Shown here: in pieces, positions 23,632-32,287 of the stretch
Layout: every line of letters begins with the position of its first letter
Numbering within the stretch: the first letter of the stretch is position 1
Assembly (NCBI GenBank): GCA_017465145.1
Contig: JAFTWU010000010.1
Span: 17,365-81,364, forward strand
Reading direction: 5' to 3'
Length of the DNA: 64,000 bases
DNA from: Clostridia bacterium
Lineage (GTDB): Bacteria; Bacillota; Clostridia; Christensenellales; Borkfalkiaceae
The notes under the pieces: model-generated
Told to the model about the DNA's origin: nothing
The model's database searches: none
Seen by the model: only the letters and a program-made list of their open reading frames with translations
Translations under genes and position numbers: made by a program

Positions 23632-24110
23632 ATTAACTCCTTTTTTAATACCAACGCGTCTTCCCCGTCGGCATAATATTTTTTACGGGTGGAAATCTCT
23701 TTAAAATCGCACCCTTTATATAGGGAAATCGCTGGGGTGTTAGATGCGCGAACTTCAAGTAAAATACTTTCCACGCCCTTTGATTTTAACTCTTTTTCTA
23801 GTTTAAGTAAAAGTGTTTTAGCAATACCCTTTTTGCGATAAGAAGGGTTTATAAAAACGCTTTCTATATCGGCAAAATCTTGAACGTGCGTTGCCGTTAT
23901 AAAGCCAATCTTTTCACCGCCACTCTTAGCAATATAGCCACAAAAACCACCGTTATTAAAGGAATTTAACACCATTTGCTTTGACCAACCGTCGCTAAAA
24001 CCAAAGTCCTTAGCGCTAGCAATAAAGTCGGCGTCGCTAGTGGTGATTTTTATTAATTCTATATCCGCTTTTACACGAGTTTTTTCGTCCTTAACCATAC
24101 TGCTATCCAT
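23628..24110 (-). CDS. rimI: Ribosomal-protein/N-terminal alanine acetyltransferase RimI-like
   Basis: 160-aa GNAT acetyltransferase. The acetyl-CoA pyrophosphate loop is YRKKGIAKTLLLKLE and the C-terminal strand LEVRASNTPAISLYKGCDFK is the RimI signature. It sits, as in many bacteria, after tsaE-tsaB, sharing one base with the tsaB stop. RimI acetylates S18 in E. coli; other N-termini are possible substrates. Confidence 0.92.
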   Translation of the reverse strand: MDSSMVKDEKTRVKADIELIKITTSDADFIASAKDFGFSDGWSKQMVLNSFNNGGFCGYIAKSGGEKIGFITATHVQDFADIESVFINPSYRKKGIAKTLLLKLEKELKSKGVESILLEVRASNTPAISLYKGCDFKEISTRKKYYADGEDALVLKKELI

Positions 24111-24721
24111 TATGGTCTACCTTCTTCCGCTTGGCTTTTTCTAACGTATAAGGGGGCTAAATCGTCTAGATTACTAGAAACTTTGTCAAGGTTACTTTCT
24201 ATTGCTTCTATCAAGCCTTCGGCAACGGAAACGACGGTTACGTTTAAGCCTTCTATTTCTTCAAAGGCTAAAAATTCGTATTCGGCATTTAGGGGCAAAA
24301 GGTCTTCTTTTAAGATATAGCACGGGGGCAAAATTACTTTGCCGTCGCTATAGCCACAAGCGTAAAAACCGCCGTGTCCAGCGTTGATTATCGCCATAAC
24401 CTTGCCACTTTTTTTATTATATGCGATAGTATCGAAAGAAGTTATTGAAAGGTAAGGCAAGTTTTTGGCAAAACATAACGCCTTTACCGTGGAAACGCCT
24501 ATCCTTATACCCGTAAAAGAACCCGCGCCAACAACCGTTGCGATAAAGTCAAGGTCGTCTAGCGTTAGGTTTATTTTATTTAACATTTCTTCCGTTTTTA
24601 CCATAACTTCAACAGAGTGCTTTACCCCGCAGTTTTCATCGCTGTAAACTAAAGGCGAAGTGCCGTTACAAACGGCTATGGTAAGATTTTTACCGCTAGT
24701 ATCTATTGCAAGATATTTCAT
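24110..24721 (-). CDS. tsaB: tRNA t6A synthesis protein TsaB
   Basis: 203 aa. ASKHA-fold partner of TsaD needed to make threonylcarbamoyl-adenosine at tRNA position 37. Start YLAIDTSGKNLTIAV and the block VVGAGSFTGIRIGVSTVKAL are diagnostic. The active-site loops of TsaD are absent, as expected. Overlaps tsaE (4 nt) and rimI (1 nt). Confidence 0.95.
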   Translation of the reverse strand: MKYLAIDTSGKNLTIAVCNGTSPLVYSDENCGVKHSVEVMVKTEEMLNKINLTLDDLDFIATVVGAGSFTGIRIGVSTVKALCFAKNLPYLSITSFDTIAYNKKSGKVMAIINAGHGGFYACGYSDGKVILPPCYILKEDLLPLNAEYEFLAFEEIEGLNVTVVSVAEGLIEAIESNLDKVSSNLDDLAPLYVRKSQAEEGRP

Positions 24722-25116
24722 AGGATAATTTTCCTTTCGTTTTCGCTAATCTTTTGTATAACCACGCGCTTAACGTCCTTTGGCAAAACGTCTATAATAT
24801 TTTCCGCCCATTCGATAAAGCAGATATTATCGCCGTTAAAGTAGTCTGTAAGTCCAAGCATAACGGCGTCTTCCCCACAAGATAGCCTATAGCAATCGTA
24901 GTGGTAGATAAAATCGCCGTAAACGTTAAGATAAGCGTAGGTGGGGCTTGTAACTTCATCTTGTATATTAAAGTGCTTTGCAATACCCTTTACGAAATGA
25001 GTTTTACCTGCACCAAGGTCGCCAGATAGAATAACCACGTCACCTTTATTTAGTTGTTTGGCGTATTCGATAGCGATTTTTTCGGTATCTAAAACGCTTT
25101 TTGAAATTAATTCCAT
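24718..25116 (-). CDS. tsaE: tRNA t6A synthesis ATPase TsaE
   Basis: 132-aa P-loop ATPase. Walker A GDLGAGKTHFVKG, switch TSPTYAYLN, and HYDCYRLSCGED then IEWAENI are all as in the family. Works with TsaB/TsaD in the t6A complex. First gene of tsaE-tsaB-rimI-hydrolase. Confidence 0.95.
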   Translation of the reverse strand: MELISKSVLDTEKIAIEYAKQLNKGDVVILSGDLGAGKTHFVKGIAKHFNIQDEVTSPTYAYLNVYGDFIYHYDCYRLSCGEDAVMLGLTDYFNGDNICFIEWAENIIDVLPKDVKRVVIQKISENERKIIL

Positions 25117-25159
25117 CTTTAACCTTTACACCCCCTGCGTTTTAGGGCGCACGTTTTTA

Positions 25160-25765
25160 CTATTTTAATTTAATCTTTTCAAAAATGCTAGCCACTCTCT
25201 TATACAAAATAATGGTTAACATACTTATCGTTACAACTTTAATTCCGTTAAGAATCAAAACGGAAATATACCACTTATACCCATAGAAAAAGTCATATGG
25301 GGTAATGGGCATTTTATACATCCAAATAAAGAAGGGAACGTTTATAAACCTGTTGACTACAAGTGATAAAACTATTTGAAGAATAGAGCCAACCAAAAGC
25401 CCTATACCAACGTTTTTTAACCCCTTTTTATATTTATATAAAATTGAAGGGAATAAAACGTAAGCGGTGGTTAAAATTATGTTTGCGCATTCACCTACGC
25501 CCATAGTAGTTCCAACAAAAAGGTGCAACGCTTCTTTTAACACCGTTACGATAACGGCGGCGAGCGGACCGTACATAAAACCTGCAAGCATTACGAAAAC
25601 GTTAGAAAAATCTAGTTTTAACACGTTTGCGGGCGGTGCTGGGAAAATGGGTATTTCTATTAAATACGCCGCGAAAGATAGCGCGGTGAAAATAGCCATA
25701 CCGGCAATTTTTCTAGTAGTGAAAAGTTTTTCTTTTTTATTGTTTTTCTCTAGTTGGCTTGTCAT
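25160..25765 (-). CDS. ribU: Riboflavin ECF transporter S component
   Basis: 201 aa from the ATG at 25765; about six membrane helices. The segment NVLKLDFSNVFVMLAGFMYG-PLAA matches RibU-type substrate-binding subunits, and an FMN riboswitch precedes the gene, which makes riboflavin/FMN the likely cargo. A longer frame beginning at 25855 would translate the riboswitch and is rejected. The ATPase and EcfT subunits are not in the window; they are usually shared. Confidence 0.92.
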   Translation of the reverse strand: MTSQLEKNNKKEKLFTTRKIAGMAIFTALSFAAYLIEIPIFPAPPANVLKLDFSNVFVMLAGFMYGPLAAVIVTVLKEALHLFVGTTMGVGECANIILTTAYVLFPSILYKYKKGLKNVGIGLLVGSILQIVLSLVVNRFINVPFFIWMYKMPITPYDFFYGYKWYISVLILNGIKVVTISMLTIILYKRVASIFEKIKLK

Positions 25766-25772
25766 AAAAAAC

Positions 25773-25793
25773 GCCCCTTTTATTTTTAGGGGC
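25773..25793 (-). promoter_or_regulatory. Expression-platform hairpin of the FMN riboswitch
   Basis: Stem GCCCC / GGGGC (extended by CTAAAA / TTTTAG-like pairs) sits between the aptamer and ribU and is followed by TTTTTT then ATG. The 3' arm carries AGGGGC, the only Shine-Dalgarno candidate, so the hairpin could both terminate and block translation. Confidence 0.7.
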
Positions 25794-25840
25794 AAAAAGA
25801 AAAGCAAAAGATAATAAATGCGGAAAAACCCACCATTTAT

Positions 25841-25955
25841 AGACTCTTTTCCCATCCGGACTATAACCGTCGGTTTCGGAATTTAACCGAATCAACCCTA
25901 AAAGAGTTCGCAGACTATACTGCCGATAGGGAATTTCACCCTGCCCCAAAGAATC
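25841..25955 (-). ncRNA. FMN riboswitch (RFN element)
   Basis: The minus strand reads GGGGCAGGGTGAAATTCCC, ATCGGCAGTATAG, CTGCGAACTCTTTTAGGGTT, ACCGACGGTTATAGTCC and GGATGGGAAAAGAGTC, the conserved blocks of the RFN element in order. It lies directly upstream of ribU. On binding FMN it should shut down expression via the downstream hairpin. Confidence 0.95.
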
Positions 25956-26138
25956 AATTATAATATATAACTAAATGATAAATTTGTAAAGTATTTAAGG
26001 CTTGATAGTTTAATAAAGTTAAAAAAGTTAATTGCCGAAAGAATAAAAAACAAAATAACGCAATTATTAACAAATACCGCCCCTATTTTAACTTTTCCCT
26101 TTGGTATGCTTAAACAAAAAGGGTTAAGGGAAATAATT

Positions 26139-26393
26139 ATGGGTGCATCTTTTATAACGGGTTTATCTTGTATATTTTTATTATTCGCAGTATCGGTAGT
26201 GCTTGTTATAGGGGTAAAATATACCTATTTTGCCCTGCTTAAACTATTTGCAACCGAAAGCGCTAAACCTTCTGCCGTGCGCAAAAGAAAGCGAAAACCC
26301 AAAGAGATTAAACCGCCCGCGCCACCCGCCGTTAGAAGTATTGAAATCAACCCCGAAGAAATTGATAGAATTTACGTTAAAAAGGTGGGATAG
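26139..26393 (+). CDS. Small single-span membrane protein, unknown
   Basis: 84 aa from ATG at 26139, preceded by AAGGGAAA; an in-frame Met 11 codons earlier has no ribosome site. Residues 3-33 (GASFITGLSCIFLLFAVSVV then LVIGVKYTYFALLKLF) form one long membrane segment, followed by a Lys/Arg/Pro-rich linker (VRKRKRKPKEIKPPAPP) and a short acidic tail. No family recognised. It is isolated between the riboswitch and rsfS, in opposite orientation to both. Confidence 0.65.
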   Translation: MGASFITGLSCIFLLFAVSVVLVIGVKYTYFALLKLFATESAKPSAVRKRKRKPKEIKPPAPPAVRSIEINPEEIDRIYVKKVG

Positions 26394-26476
26394 CGCTATA
26401 TAGCATTATTAAACTTTCGCTACGTTAAATACTTTTTCGTTGATAAAATTAATTGATAAAAATAGTTAATAAAATT

Positions 26477-26499
26477 AAGCGCATCTATACGGTGCGTTT
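26477..26499. terminator. Weak terminator
   Basis: 7-bp stem AAGCGCA / TGCGTTT with a 9-nt loop, then TATTTTT on the plus strand, between convergent genes. Confidence 0.4.
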
Positions 26500-26504
26500 T
26501 ATTT

Positions 26505-26852
26505 TTAGAATTTTTCAACGTTACTTTCGTCGCCCCAAAGTTGTTCTAAGTGATAAAACAACCTTGATTCGTCGTTAAAGATATGCACAATAACGTCGCC
26601 GTAATCTAAAACTGCCCAACGACCTTCGCGCACCCCTTCTTTACGGGTGGGCGAAACGCCGTGATTTTTTTCAATATCTTCTTCTAAGTGGCCGATAAGC
26701 GCGCGGGTATGCGTCATTGACCTGCCGTCTGCCACAACGAAATAGTCTGCAATCGAAGTCTTTTCTTTAACGCAAATGCAAACGACGTCTTCTGCCTTAT
26801 AGTCCTTTAATAAATTGCAAATTTCACGTGCAAAATCTTTACTTTCTATCAT
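26505..26852 (-). CDS. rsfS: Ribosome silencing factor RsfS
   Basis: 115 aa; binds L14 and blocks subunit joining in starvation. Typical blocks: VCICVKEKTSIADYFVVADG, then THTRALIGHLEEDIEK, GREGRWAVLDYGDVIVHIF-like (EGRWAVLDYGDVIVHIF) and RLFYHLEQLWGD. Its start overlaps the nadD-yqeK stop by one base (TAATG), the standard Bacillota order. Confidence 0.96.
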   Translation of the reverse strand: MIESKDFAREICNLLKDYKAEDVVCICVKEKTSIADYFVVADGRSMTHTRALIGHLEEDIEKNHGVSPTRKEGVREGRWAVLDYGDVIVHIFNDESRLFYHLEQLWGDESNVEKF

Positions 26853-27982
26853 TATTTTTCTCCTTCATTAACGTAAAAATTATAAGTGTTTATAGTTTCT
26901 TTATAAATGGGCGTGCCCTTATTCTTTAGGTGAATAAGTTCTTCCCTTAAACATTCTTTAAAACAAAAATCAAAATCTTTTTCGTATAGGTCGCGCAAAT
27001 ATTCCACGCCTTCATAGTCGCGCCCTTCTTCTACCATATCGGCAACTAAAATAAGTTTTGCTAGCGTGCTCATATTCGCCTTGCCGGAAGTATGATAGCG
27101 GATAGCATCTAAAATTTCTTCATCTTCTATCCCAAGCACCTTTTGGGCAACGTAAGCGCCCAAAAACGCGTGAACTACCGGTTTTGGAACGTCACTTTCA
27201 ATAGTGAAGTCCTTAAAATCTTTGGGGTCTAAATATTTAGCGCAATCGTGTAACATTGCGGTAGTTAAAACCTTATTAGCGTCAAGTTTAAGTTCTTTAA
27301 CCTTGCGCATAGCACAGTCCACAACGCCCGCCGTGTGTATACGGCGCTTTTCCGTCAGCACCCTTTTTAAGAACTCCGTGTAAAAGTCCCCTTTATATAA
27401 ACCTTTTTCTTCAATATAGTTTGCAACGCGTGGGCAAGTTAGCGAAGATATATCAAGCCCTAAAGATGCGTAAATTCTTATCTTAGTGGAAGAAAAAGCC
27501 TTGCCGTCGTAACCGATTTTTATAAAACTTTTACCAAAGTTCTTTAAAAAATATTCTTCTTCTGCCTGATAGTCGGTGAAAAAATCGTCCCTGCCGAAAA
27601 CACAAAGGTCGCACGCCTTAAGTATACGGTCTGGGTTGCGCCAAGTCTTAAAATCGGTAAGCATATCCCCCCCGACTATAAAGTAAAGGTGGGCGGATAA
27701 TTTTTCCTTAAAATGCTCTACCGTAAGGTAGGTATAACTTTTGCCCTGTTTTTCAATTTCAAAGTCGCTAACTTCAATTTTATCGTCATCTAAAAAGGCA
27801 AGTTTAAGCATATTTAGCCTATCTTGTGCCGGCGCGGGAATAATTTCTTTATGCGGTGGCAAATAGGTTGGCATTATTATAAGTTTGTCAAGATTAAGCG
27901 CTTTAACCGCCTTTTTGGCAAGATTGATATGCTCTAAGTGAACGGGGTTAAAAGTTCCGCCTAAAATACCGATTTTTTCCAT
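26852..27982 (-). CDS. NadD-YqeK fusion: nicotinate-nucleotide adenylyltransferase + HD-domain Ap4A hydrolase
   Basis: 376 aa from the Met at 27982, where the NadD family begins; a Met six codons earlier is possible and neither has a good ribosome site. Residues 1-~195 are NadD (EKIGILGGTFNPVHLEHINL, the nucleotidyltransferase HxxH loop, and the late SSTKIR motif), making nicotinate adenine dinucleotide. Residues ~205-375 are YqeK (RRIHTAGVVDCA, AMLHDCAKY, IRYHTSGK), an HD hydrolase that splits Ap4A symmetrically. In B. subtilis these are two adjacent genes; here they are one chain. Confidence 0.93.
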   Translation of the reverse strand: MEKIGILGGTFNPVHLEHINLAKKAVKALNLDKLIIMPTYLPPHKEIIPAPAQDRLNMLKLAFLDDDKIEVSDFEIEKQGKSYTYLTVEHFKEKLSAHLYFIVGGDMLTDFKTWRNPDRILKACDLCVFGRDDFFTDYQAEEEYFLKNFGKSFIKIGYDGKAFSSTKIRIYASLGLDISSLTCPRVANYIEEKGLYKGDFYTEFLKRVLTEKRRIHTAGVVDCAMRKVKELKLDANKVLTTAMLHDCAKYLDPKDFKDFTIESDVPKPVVHAFLGAYVAQKVLGIEDEEILDAIRYHTSGKANMSTLAKLILVADMVEEGRDYEGVEYLRDLYEKDFDFCFKECLREELIHLKNKGTPIYKETINTYNFYVNEGEK

Positions 27983-28188
27983 GCTTTTATTATTGCACAT
28001 TTTACCGATAAAATCAACTTTTAATCGCTTTTTATAGGGGGCAAAAGTTTAATAAAGTTATAAAAATTAAAAATGCGGGTATAATTACAAAAAATATTTT
28101 TTAACGGCGAATTGTTTCGTTTAATCTTTAATTTAACCTAGGATATGCCTACGCGCTTGCCGTTAACTAAATCTTTCAAGGTGAATAT

Positions 28189-28968
28189 ATGAAAAATATT
28201 ACCCTGCCCGTTGTTTTAGACTGTATTTTAACTTCTTTTACCGCCTTTTTACTTTCTTTCGTGCTAGTTAGTTATGGCATTGAAAAGCCCTTTTCTTATA
28301 TAATTGCCGTATGTATAGGCATATTATTTGGGCTTATGGCGTTTAAGTTTTTCACGGGGAAACAAAAGGATATTAAACTTAAAAAAAGTGAAGAAAGCCT
28401 TTGCCAAAAGGTTATAATTGAACTTTGTTTTAACAAAAAAGAATTTGCAGAGCAACTGTTTTTTAAGGTCTTTCAGTTAAAAAACCTTAACCCCGTAAAG
28501 CGTTTTAACGGAATTTATATAGAGAGTGAAAAAAAGGTGCATTACTTTTTATTTTCTTTCGACGGGGTTAAAAAAAGTCAAATAGTAAAAGCGTTTAATA
28601 TGGCGGGCAAAGAAAATGAAACGGTTATTTGGGCAGATAATTTTAATAAAGATATAGTTGATTTTACTACTAAATTTAACGGACGCGTTAGTCTATGCGA
28701 CGGCAAGAAAGCCTTTTTAACTTTAAAAGAATTTGACCTTTTACCCAAAGGATTTTGCCCCGTTGCAAGCGTGGTGAAAGCTAAACCTAATATAAAACTT
28801 AATATACTAAACAAGAAAAAGGCAAAAAACTATTTACTTTTTGGCGTTACCTTTTTGATTATGAGTTATTTTGTGTATTTTAAGGTTTATTATATCGTTT
28901 TCGGGTGTTTATTTTTAGCGCTATCGCTAGTTGCTATTTTATTTGGCAAAAATAATAAACCCGCCTAG
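28189..28968 (+). CDS. Membrane protein with central cytosolic domain, unknown
   Basis: 259 aa. Two membrane helices at residues ~8-55, a hydrophilic domain at ~60-205, and two more helices at ~217-252. The central part alternates strands and helices (KEFAEQLFFKVFQLKNLNPV, VHYFLFSFDGVKKSQIVKAF, then ETVIWADNF), which loosely recalls a restriction-endonuclease-like fold but lacks an obvious PD-(D/E)xK core. Ribosome site AAGGTG. Alone on the plus strand, followed by the RlaP-like gene. Confidence 0.65.
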   Translation: MKNITLPVVLDCILTSFTAFLLSFVLVSYGIEKPFSYIIAVCIGILFGLMAFKFFTGKQKDIKLKKSEESLCQKVIIELCFNKKEFAEQLFFKVFQLKNLNPVKRFNGIYIESEKKVHYFLFSFDGVKKSQIVKAFNMAGKENETVIWADNFNKDIVDFTTKFNGRVSLCDGKKAFLTLKEFDLLPKGFCPVASVVKAKPNIKLNILNKKKAKNYLLFGVTFLIMSYFVYFKVYYIVFGCLFLALSLVAILFGKNNKPA

Positions 28969-29059
28969 GCTTAGCGTGTAACTGCCTAGCCTTAGCCTTA
29001 AACCGCCCCCACATACTTTGCATATCGCATCTATTTGTAGACCACACCAAAAGTTAAAA

Positions 29060-29088
29060 TTGACATATAAAAGATAAAATGCTATACT
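29060..29088 (+). promoter_or_regulatory. Sigma-A promoter of the RlaP-like gene
   Basis: -35 TTGACA (29060-29065), 17-nt spacer, -10 TATACT (29083-29088), 20 bp before the ATG at 29109. Confidence 0.75.
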
Positions 29089-29108
29089 TTTATGGTAGAG
29101 GTGACAAA

Positions 29109-29891
29109 ATGACTGATATGGAACTTTTTAAGAAGGCCCTTGCTAAAAGAAGTGAAGCGCAAAGCGAAAACACAAAAAAAGAAGGGATTGAAAGCACGAT
29201 ATTAAAAGAAATTTGTGAAATAGAAAAGCGTGAAAAGGTAACCATTTTGTACTGCGCGCTATCAGGCAGTAGAGCGTGGGGTTATAACGCGTTAGATAGC
29301 GTTTACGAAGTGCGCTTTATATATAAGCGAAACGAAACTCTTTCCGAAACGGACGGCGACAAAACTAGCAATAAAAGAGATGAAATTCGTTGGCAAAAAG
29401 ATGGCGTGCTTGATATTAACGGATGCGATATAAAAAAGGCAACCGACCTTATAAAAAATTCTAACCCGACTATTTACGAGTGGAGCGTTTCCCCCACCGT
29501 TTATAAAAGGTCTTTAGAATGGCAACAAATAAGTGAAAATATTAAAAACCACTTTTCCGTTAAAGAAACGCTTATACAATATTTAGATATACTAAGCGCA
29601 AAATCGCGCGGTTTATTAAAACAAGAAAAAATTAAAATAGACGATTATTTTGAAGTTTTAATTCCCTTGCTTTGCTGTAAGCACTTAATAAACGCCAACT
29701 CTTTCCCTAAATTAAACGTTGCTTATTTAATGGAAAACTACCTTGAATTAGACGTTAAAACTGAGGCTAATAACCTTTTGCAACTTAATTTATCGTCGAC
29801 AAAATCCCCTCTCATTGAAAAAAATAGCCTTATTGACGGCTTTATAGAAAAAACCGTTTTAGAGATGAAAGATTATATAAGCGCACTATAA
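29109..29891 (+). CDS. RlaP-type nucleotidyltransferase-fold protein with altered catalytic motif
   Basis: 260 aa, pol-beta superfamily of COG3541/RlaP type. The signature is present as LSGSRAWGYNALDSVYEVRF (residues 51-70); the family normally has D-S-D-Y-D, so the two metal-binding Asp are here Val65 and Glu67. The remainder (YEWSVSPTVYK, LIQYLDILSAKSRGLLKQEK) fits the family. Catalysis is therefore doubtful and the protein may only bind nucleotide or RNA. Start chosen at 29109 after GAGGTGA; a Met ten codons earlier overlaps the promoter. Confidence 0.8.
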   Translation: MTDMELFKKALAKRSEAQSENTKKEGIESTILKEICEIEKREKVTILYCALSGSRAWGYNALDSVYEVRFIYKRNETLSETDGDKTSNKRDEIRWQKDGVLDINGCDIKKATDLIKNSNPTIYEWSVSPTVYKRSLEWQQISENIKNHFSVKETLIQYLDILSAKSRGLLKQEKIKIDDYFEVLIPLLCCKHLINANSFPKLNVAYLMENYLELDVKTEANNLLQLNLSSTKSPLIEKNSLIDGFIEKTVLEMKDYISAL

Positions 29892-29943
29892 ATATAAACC
29901 TAGAACACGCGCCTTAACAAAGAAAAAATATTAAATAAAACAA

Positions 29944-29973
29944 AAAGTGGTTTGTTTTTCAACAAACCACTTT
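29944..29973. terminator. Bidirectional terminator
   Basis: Perfect 13-bp stem AAAGTGGTTTGTT / AACAAACCACTTT, loop TTTC, followed by CTTTTTTT; between convergent RlaP-like and yhbY genes. Confidence 0.9.
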
Positions 29974-30009
29974 CTTTTTTTAAATTTGTCGTTAATCTAG
30001 TCCTTTTTA

Positions 30010-30303
30010 TTAAAACTCTATATGGTTAATCTTTTCGTTTTTGCTACGGCGGTAAAATACTAGTTTTCTACCCGTTGCGCACACGAATTCCGCACCTAAA
30101 AGGTTTGCAATTTCAAAACCCGCGTCCTTTGGAACTAGACCGGAATTTTCTAAAACGGTAACCTTAATTAGTTCGCGTTTTTCAATGGCTAAATTAAGGC
30201 TTTCTATAAGCGCATCGTTAACGCCAAGTTTACCAACTTGGGTTACGGGCTCTATTGTTTGCGCCAAAGAGCGCAATTTACTTCTTTGTTTACTGTTTAA
30301 CAT
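30010..30303 (-). CDS. yhbY: Ribosome assembly RNA-binding protein YhbY (CRM domain)
   Basis: 97-aa single CRM domain. Start SKQRSKLRSLAQTIEPVTQV, GKLGVNDALIESLN, KVTVLENSG and a GAEFVCATGRKLVFYRRS end, including the GxxG-like loop. Associates with 50S precursors in E. coli. Follows obgE by 41 bp, the usual neighbour. Confidence 0.95.
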   Translation of the reverse strand: MLNSKQRSKLRSLAQTIEPVTQVGKLGVNDALIESLNLAIEKRELIKVTVLENSGLVPKDAGFEIANLLGAEFVCATGRKLVFYRRSKNEKINHIEF

Positions 30304-30344
30304 AATTTATCCTTTTTGGCGTTTACGCCTTTGTTTATTAAAAA

Positions 30345-31607
30345 TTAATCTATAAGTTCAAATTCTTCGCCACCGATAATGATGGTTGACTTGTCCGTTG
30401 CACCCATTTTGCGAAGTTCATCAATAATGCCCCTATCGCGCAATACTTTGTGCAAGTATGCAAGAGAGTTCATATCGTCCATAACAACGTTGCGCTTTAA
30501 CACTTCTACAAGCGTGCCTTCGATAACGAAGGTTTCCCCTTCCTTAAAGATATCGTAGTCAAGCCTATCGGGTTTAACGTAATTAAATTCTTCAAATTCA
30601 AGCGGTTTTACGGGGGGAAGTTTTTCTAGCACCTTAAAGATTTCCCCTTTAAGTTTATCTAATCCTTCACCCGTGATAGCAGATATAGGAACGATTTTTC
30701 CCTTGCGACCAAGTTTTTTCTTAAACTCTGCAAGTCGTTCTTCCGCATCGTACATATCAAGTTTATTTACCGCGATAATTTGCTTTAATTTTGCTAAAGC
30801 GGGGCTGTAATTTTTAAGTTCCGCGTTTATTTTAAGGTAATCTTCATAAGGGTCTCTACCTTCAACGCCAGAGATATCTACAACGTGAACTAGCATTCTA
30901 GTACGTTCTATGTGGCGCAAAAACTCTATGCCAAGCCCTGCACCGTCGCTTGCCCCTTCGATAAGACCGGGGATATCTGCAACGATAAACTGATTATCGT
31001 AATAATCACATACGCCAAGGTTTGGGGATAGTGTTGTAAAATGATAGTTTGCAATCTTTGGGCGGGCGCGGGTAATCTTAGATAAAATAGTGGACTTGCC
31101 AACGTTGGGGAAACCGACCAAGCCTACGTCTGCAATAGTCTTAAGTTCTAAAACTACGCGCTTAGTTTCCGTCTTTTCGCCCGTTTGTGAAAAGTGGGGG
31201 GCACGACGACGTGAATTTGCAAATTTAGCGTTACCTTTACCGCCTTCGCCACCGACTAAAACAACTTTCTTTTGTCCTTCATAGAACATATCGGCAATTA
31301 TATTTCCGCTTTCATAGTCTTTGATAACGGTGCCTAGGGGAACTTTTAAAATAAGGTCTTCACCAGACTTGCCAAAACAGTCCTTAGGCCCACCGTTTTC
31401 GCCGTTTTCGGCAACGAATTTATTTTTGTAATAATAATCCGCAAGGCTTGTAACGTGCTTGTCCGCAAGGAAAATTACGTCGCCACCTTTACCGCCGTCG
31501 CCACCGTCAGGACCACCGCTTACCTTTCCTTTATAATGAATAAAAGAAGTAATGCCGTTTCCGCCGTTACCTGCTTTAATATTTATTTTTGCTCTGTCTA
31601 TAAACAT
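30345..31607 (-). CDS. obgE: GTPase Obg/CgtA
   Basis: 420 aa with all three domains: glycine-rich Obg fold at 1-158 (GNGGNGITSFIHYKGKVSGG, GGDGGKGGDV), G domain (GFPNVGKSTILSKI, DIPGLIEGA, NKLD, SAITGEG) and the C-terminal OCT domain (~340-420). Works in 50S maturation and stress control. Between nth and yhbY with 3- and 41-bp gaps. Confidence 0.97.
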   Translation of the reverse strand: MFIDRAKINIKAGNGGNGITSFIHYKGKVSGGPDGGDGGKGGDVIFLADKHVTSLADYYYKNKFVAENGENGGPKDCFGKSGEDLILKVPLGTVIKDYESGNIIADMFYEGQKKVVLVGGEGGKGNAKFANSRRRAPHFSQTGEKTETKRVVLELKTIADVGLVGFPNVGKSTILSKITRARPKIANYHFTTLSPNLGVCDYYDNQFIVADIPGLIEGASDGAGLGIEFLRHIERTRMLVHVVDISGVEGRDPYEDYLKINAELKNYSPALAKLKQIIAVNKLDMYDAEERLAEFKKKLGRKGKIVPISAITGEGLDKLKGEIFKVLEKLPPVKPLEFEEFNYVKPDRLDYDIFKEGETFVIEGTLVEVLKRNVVMDDMNSLAYLHKVLRDRGIIDELRKMGATDKSTIIIGGEEFELID

Positions 31608-31610
31608 AAA

Positions 31611-32237
31611 TCACCTTTTTATATTCTTCTGGCAAAGTTCTTTTATCGGGCACTCTATACAGTTTGGGTTTTGAGCCTTGCAATAACTTCTGCCAAGGTA
31701 AATCAAATAATGATGGGCGCGCGACCAATCTTTTTTGTCGATTGCTTTCATAAGCGCCTTTTCCGTTGCCAAAACGTTAGTTTCTTTTGCAAGTCCTATT
31801 CTGTTAGAAACCCTAAAAACGTGGGTATCCACCGCGATAGCATCACCCTTAAACGCCACGCTATACACTACGTTAGCCGTTTTTCTGCCAACGCCTGCTA
31901 GGGTGCGAAGGTCTTGCAAATTGTTTGGAACGTTGCCGTTAAACTTATTTATAATATCCGCCGTTGCGCTTAAAATATGCCCCGCCTTAGACTTATATAG
32001 CCCGCAAGAGAATATATATTTTTCAAGTTCTATCTGAGAGAGTGTAATTAACTTTTCCGGCGTATCGTAATCTGCAAAAAGACGCGCGGTAACTTTATTA
32101 ACACGCTCGTCTGTACATTGTGCCGATAAAATTACGGCGACAAGCAACTGATAGGGTGTATTAAAGTTAAGTGCAGGTTTATCGGTAAAAATGCCCGAAA
32201 GCCTGTCTATTATAGCCTTTACCTGTGCTTTTTTCAT
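31611..32237 (-). CDS. nth: Endonuclease III
   Basis: 208-aa DNA glycosylase/AP lyase for oxidised pyrimidines. HhH motif LAGVGRKTANVVYSVAF with the catalytic Lys, AVDTHVFRVSNRIGL with the catalytic Asp, and a C-terminal [4Fe-4S] loop C-x6-C-x2-C-x5-C (CKAQNPNCIECPIKELC). Upstream of obgE in the same transcript. Confidence 0.96.
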   Translation of the reverse strand: MKKAQVKAIIDRLSGIFTDKPALNFNTPYQLLVAVILSAQCTDERVNKVTARLFADYDTPEKLITLSQIELEKYIFSCGLYKSKAGHILSATADIINKFNGNVPNNLQDLRTLAGVGRKTANVVYSVAFKGDAIAVDTHVFRVSNRIGLAKETNVLATEKALMKAIDKKDWSRAHHYLIYLGRSYCKAQNPNCIECPIKELCQKNIKR

Positions 32238-32287
32238 AAGTTCTCCTTAATGATTTTAGCACAGGAAAAGACTTTTTACAAGCAAAT

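Noticed and set aside
25737-25949. 70-aa frame before ribU and a longer ribU start at 25855
   Set aside because: Both would translate the FMN riboswitch aptamer; the ATG at 25765 after AGGGGC is better.
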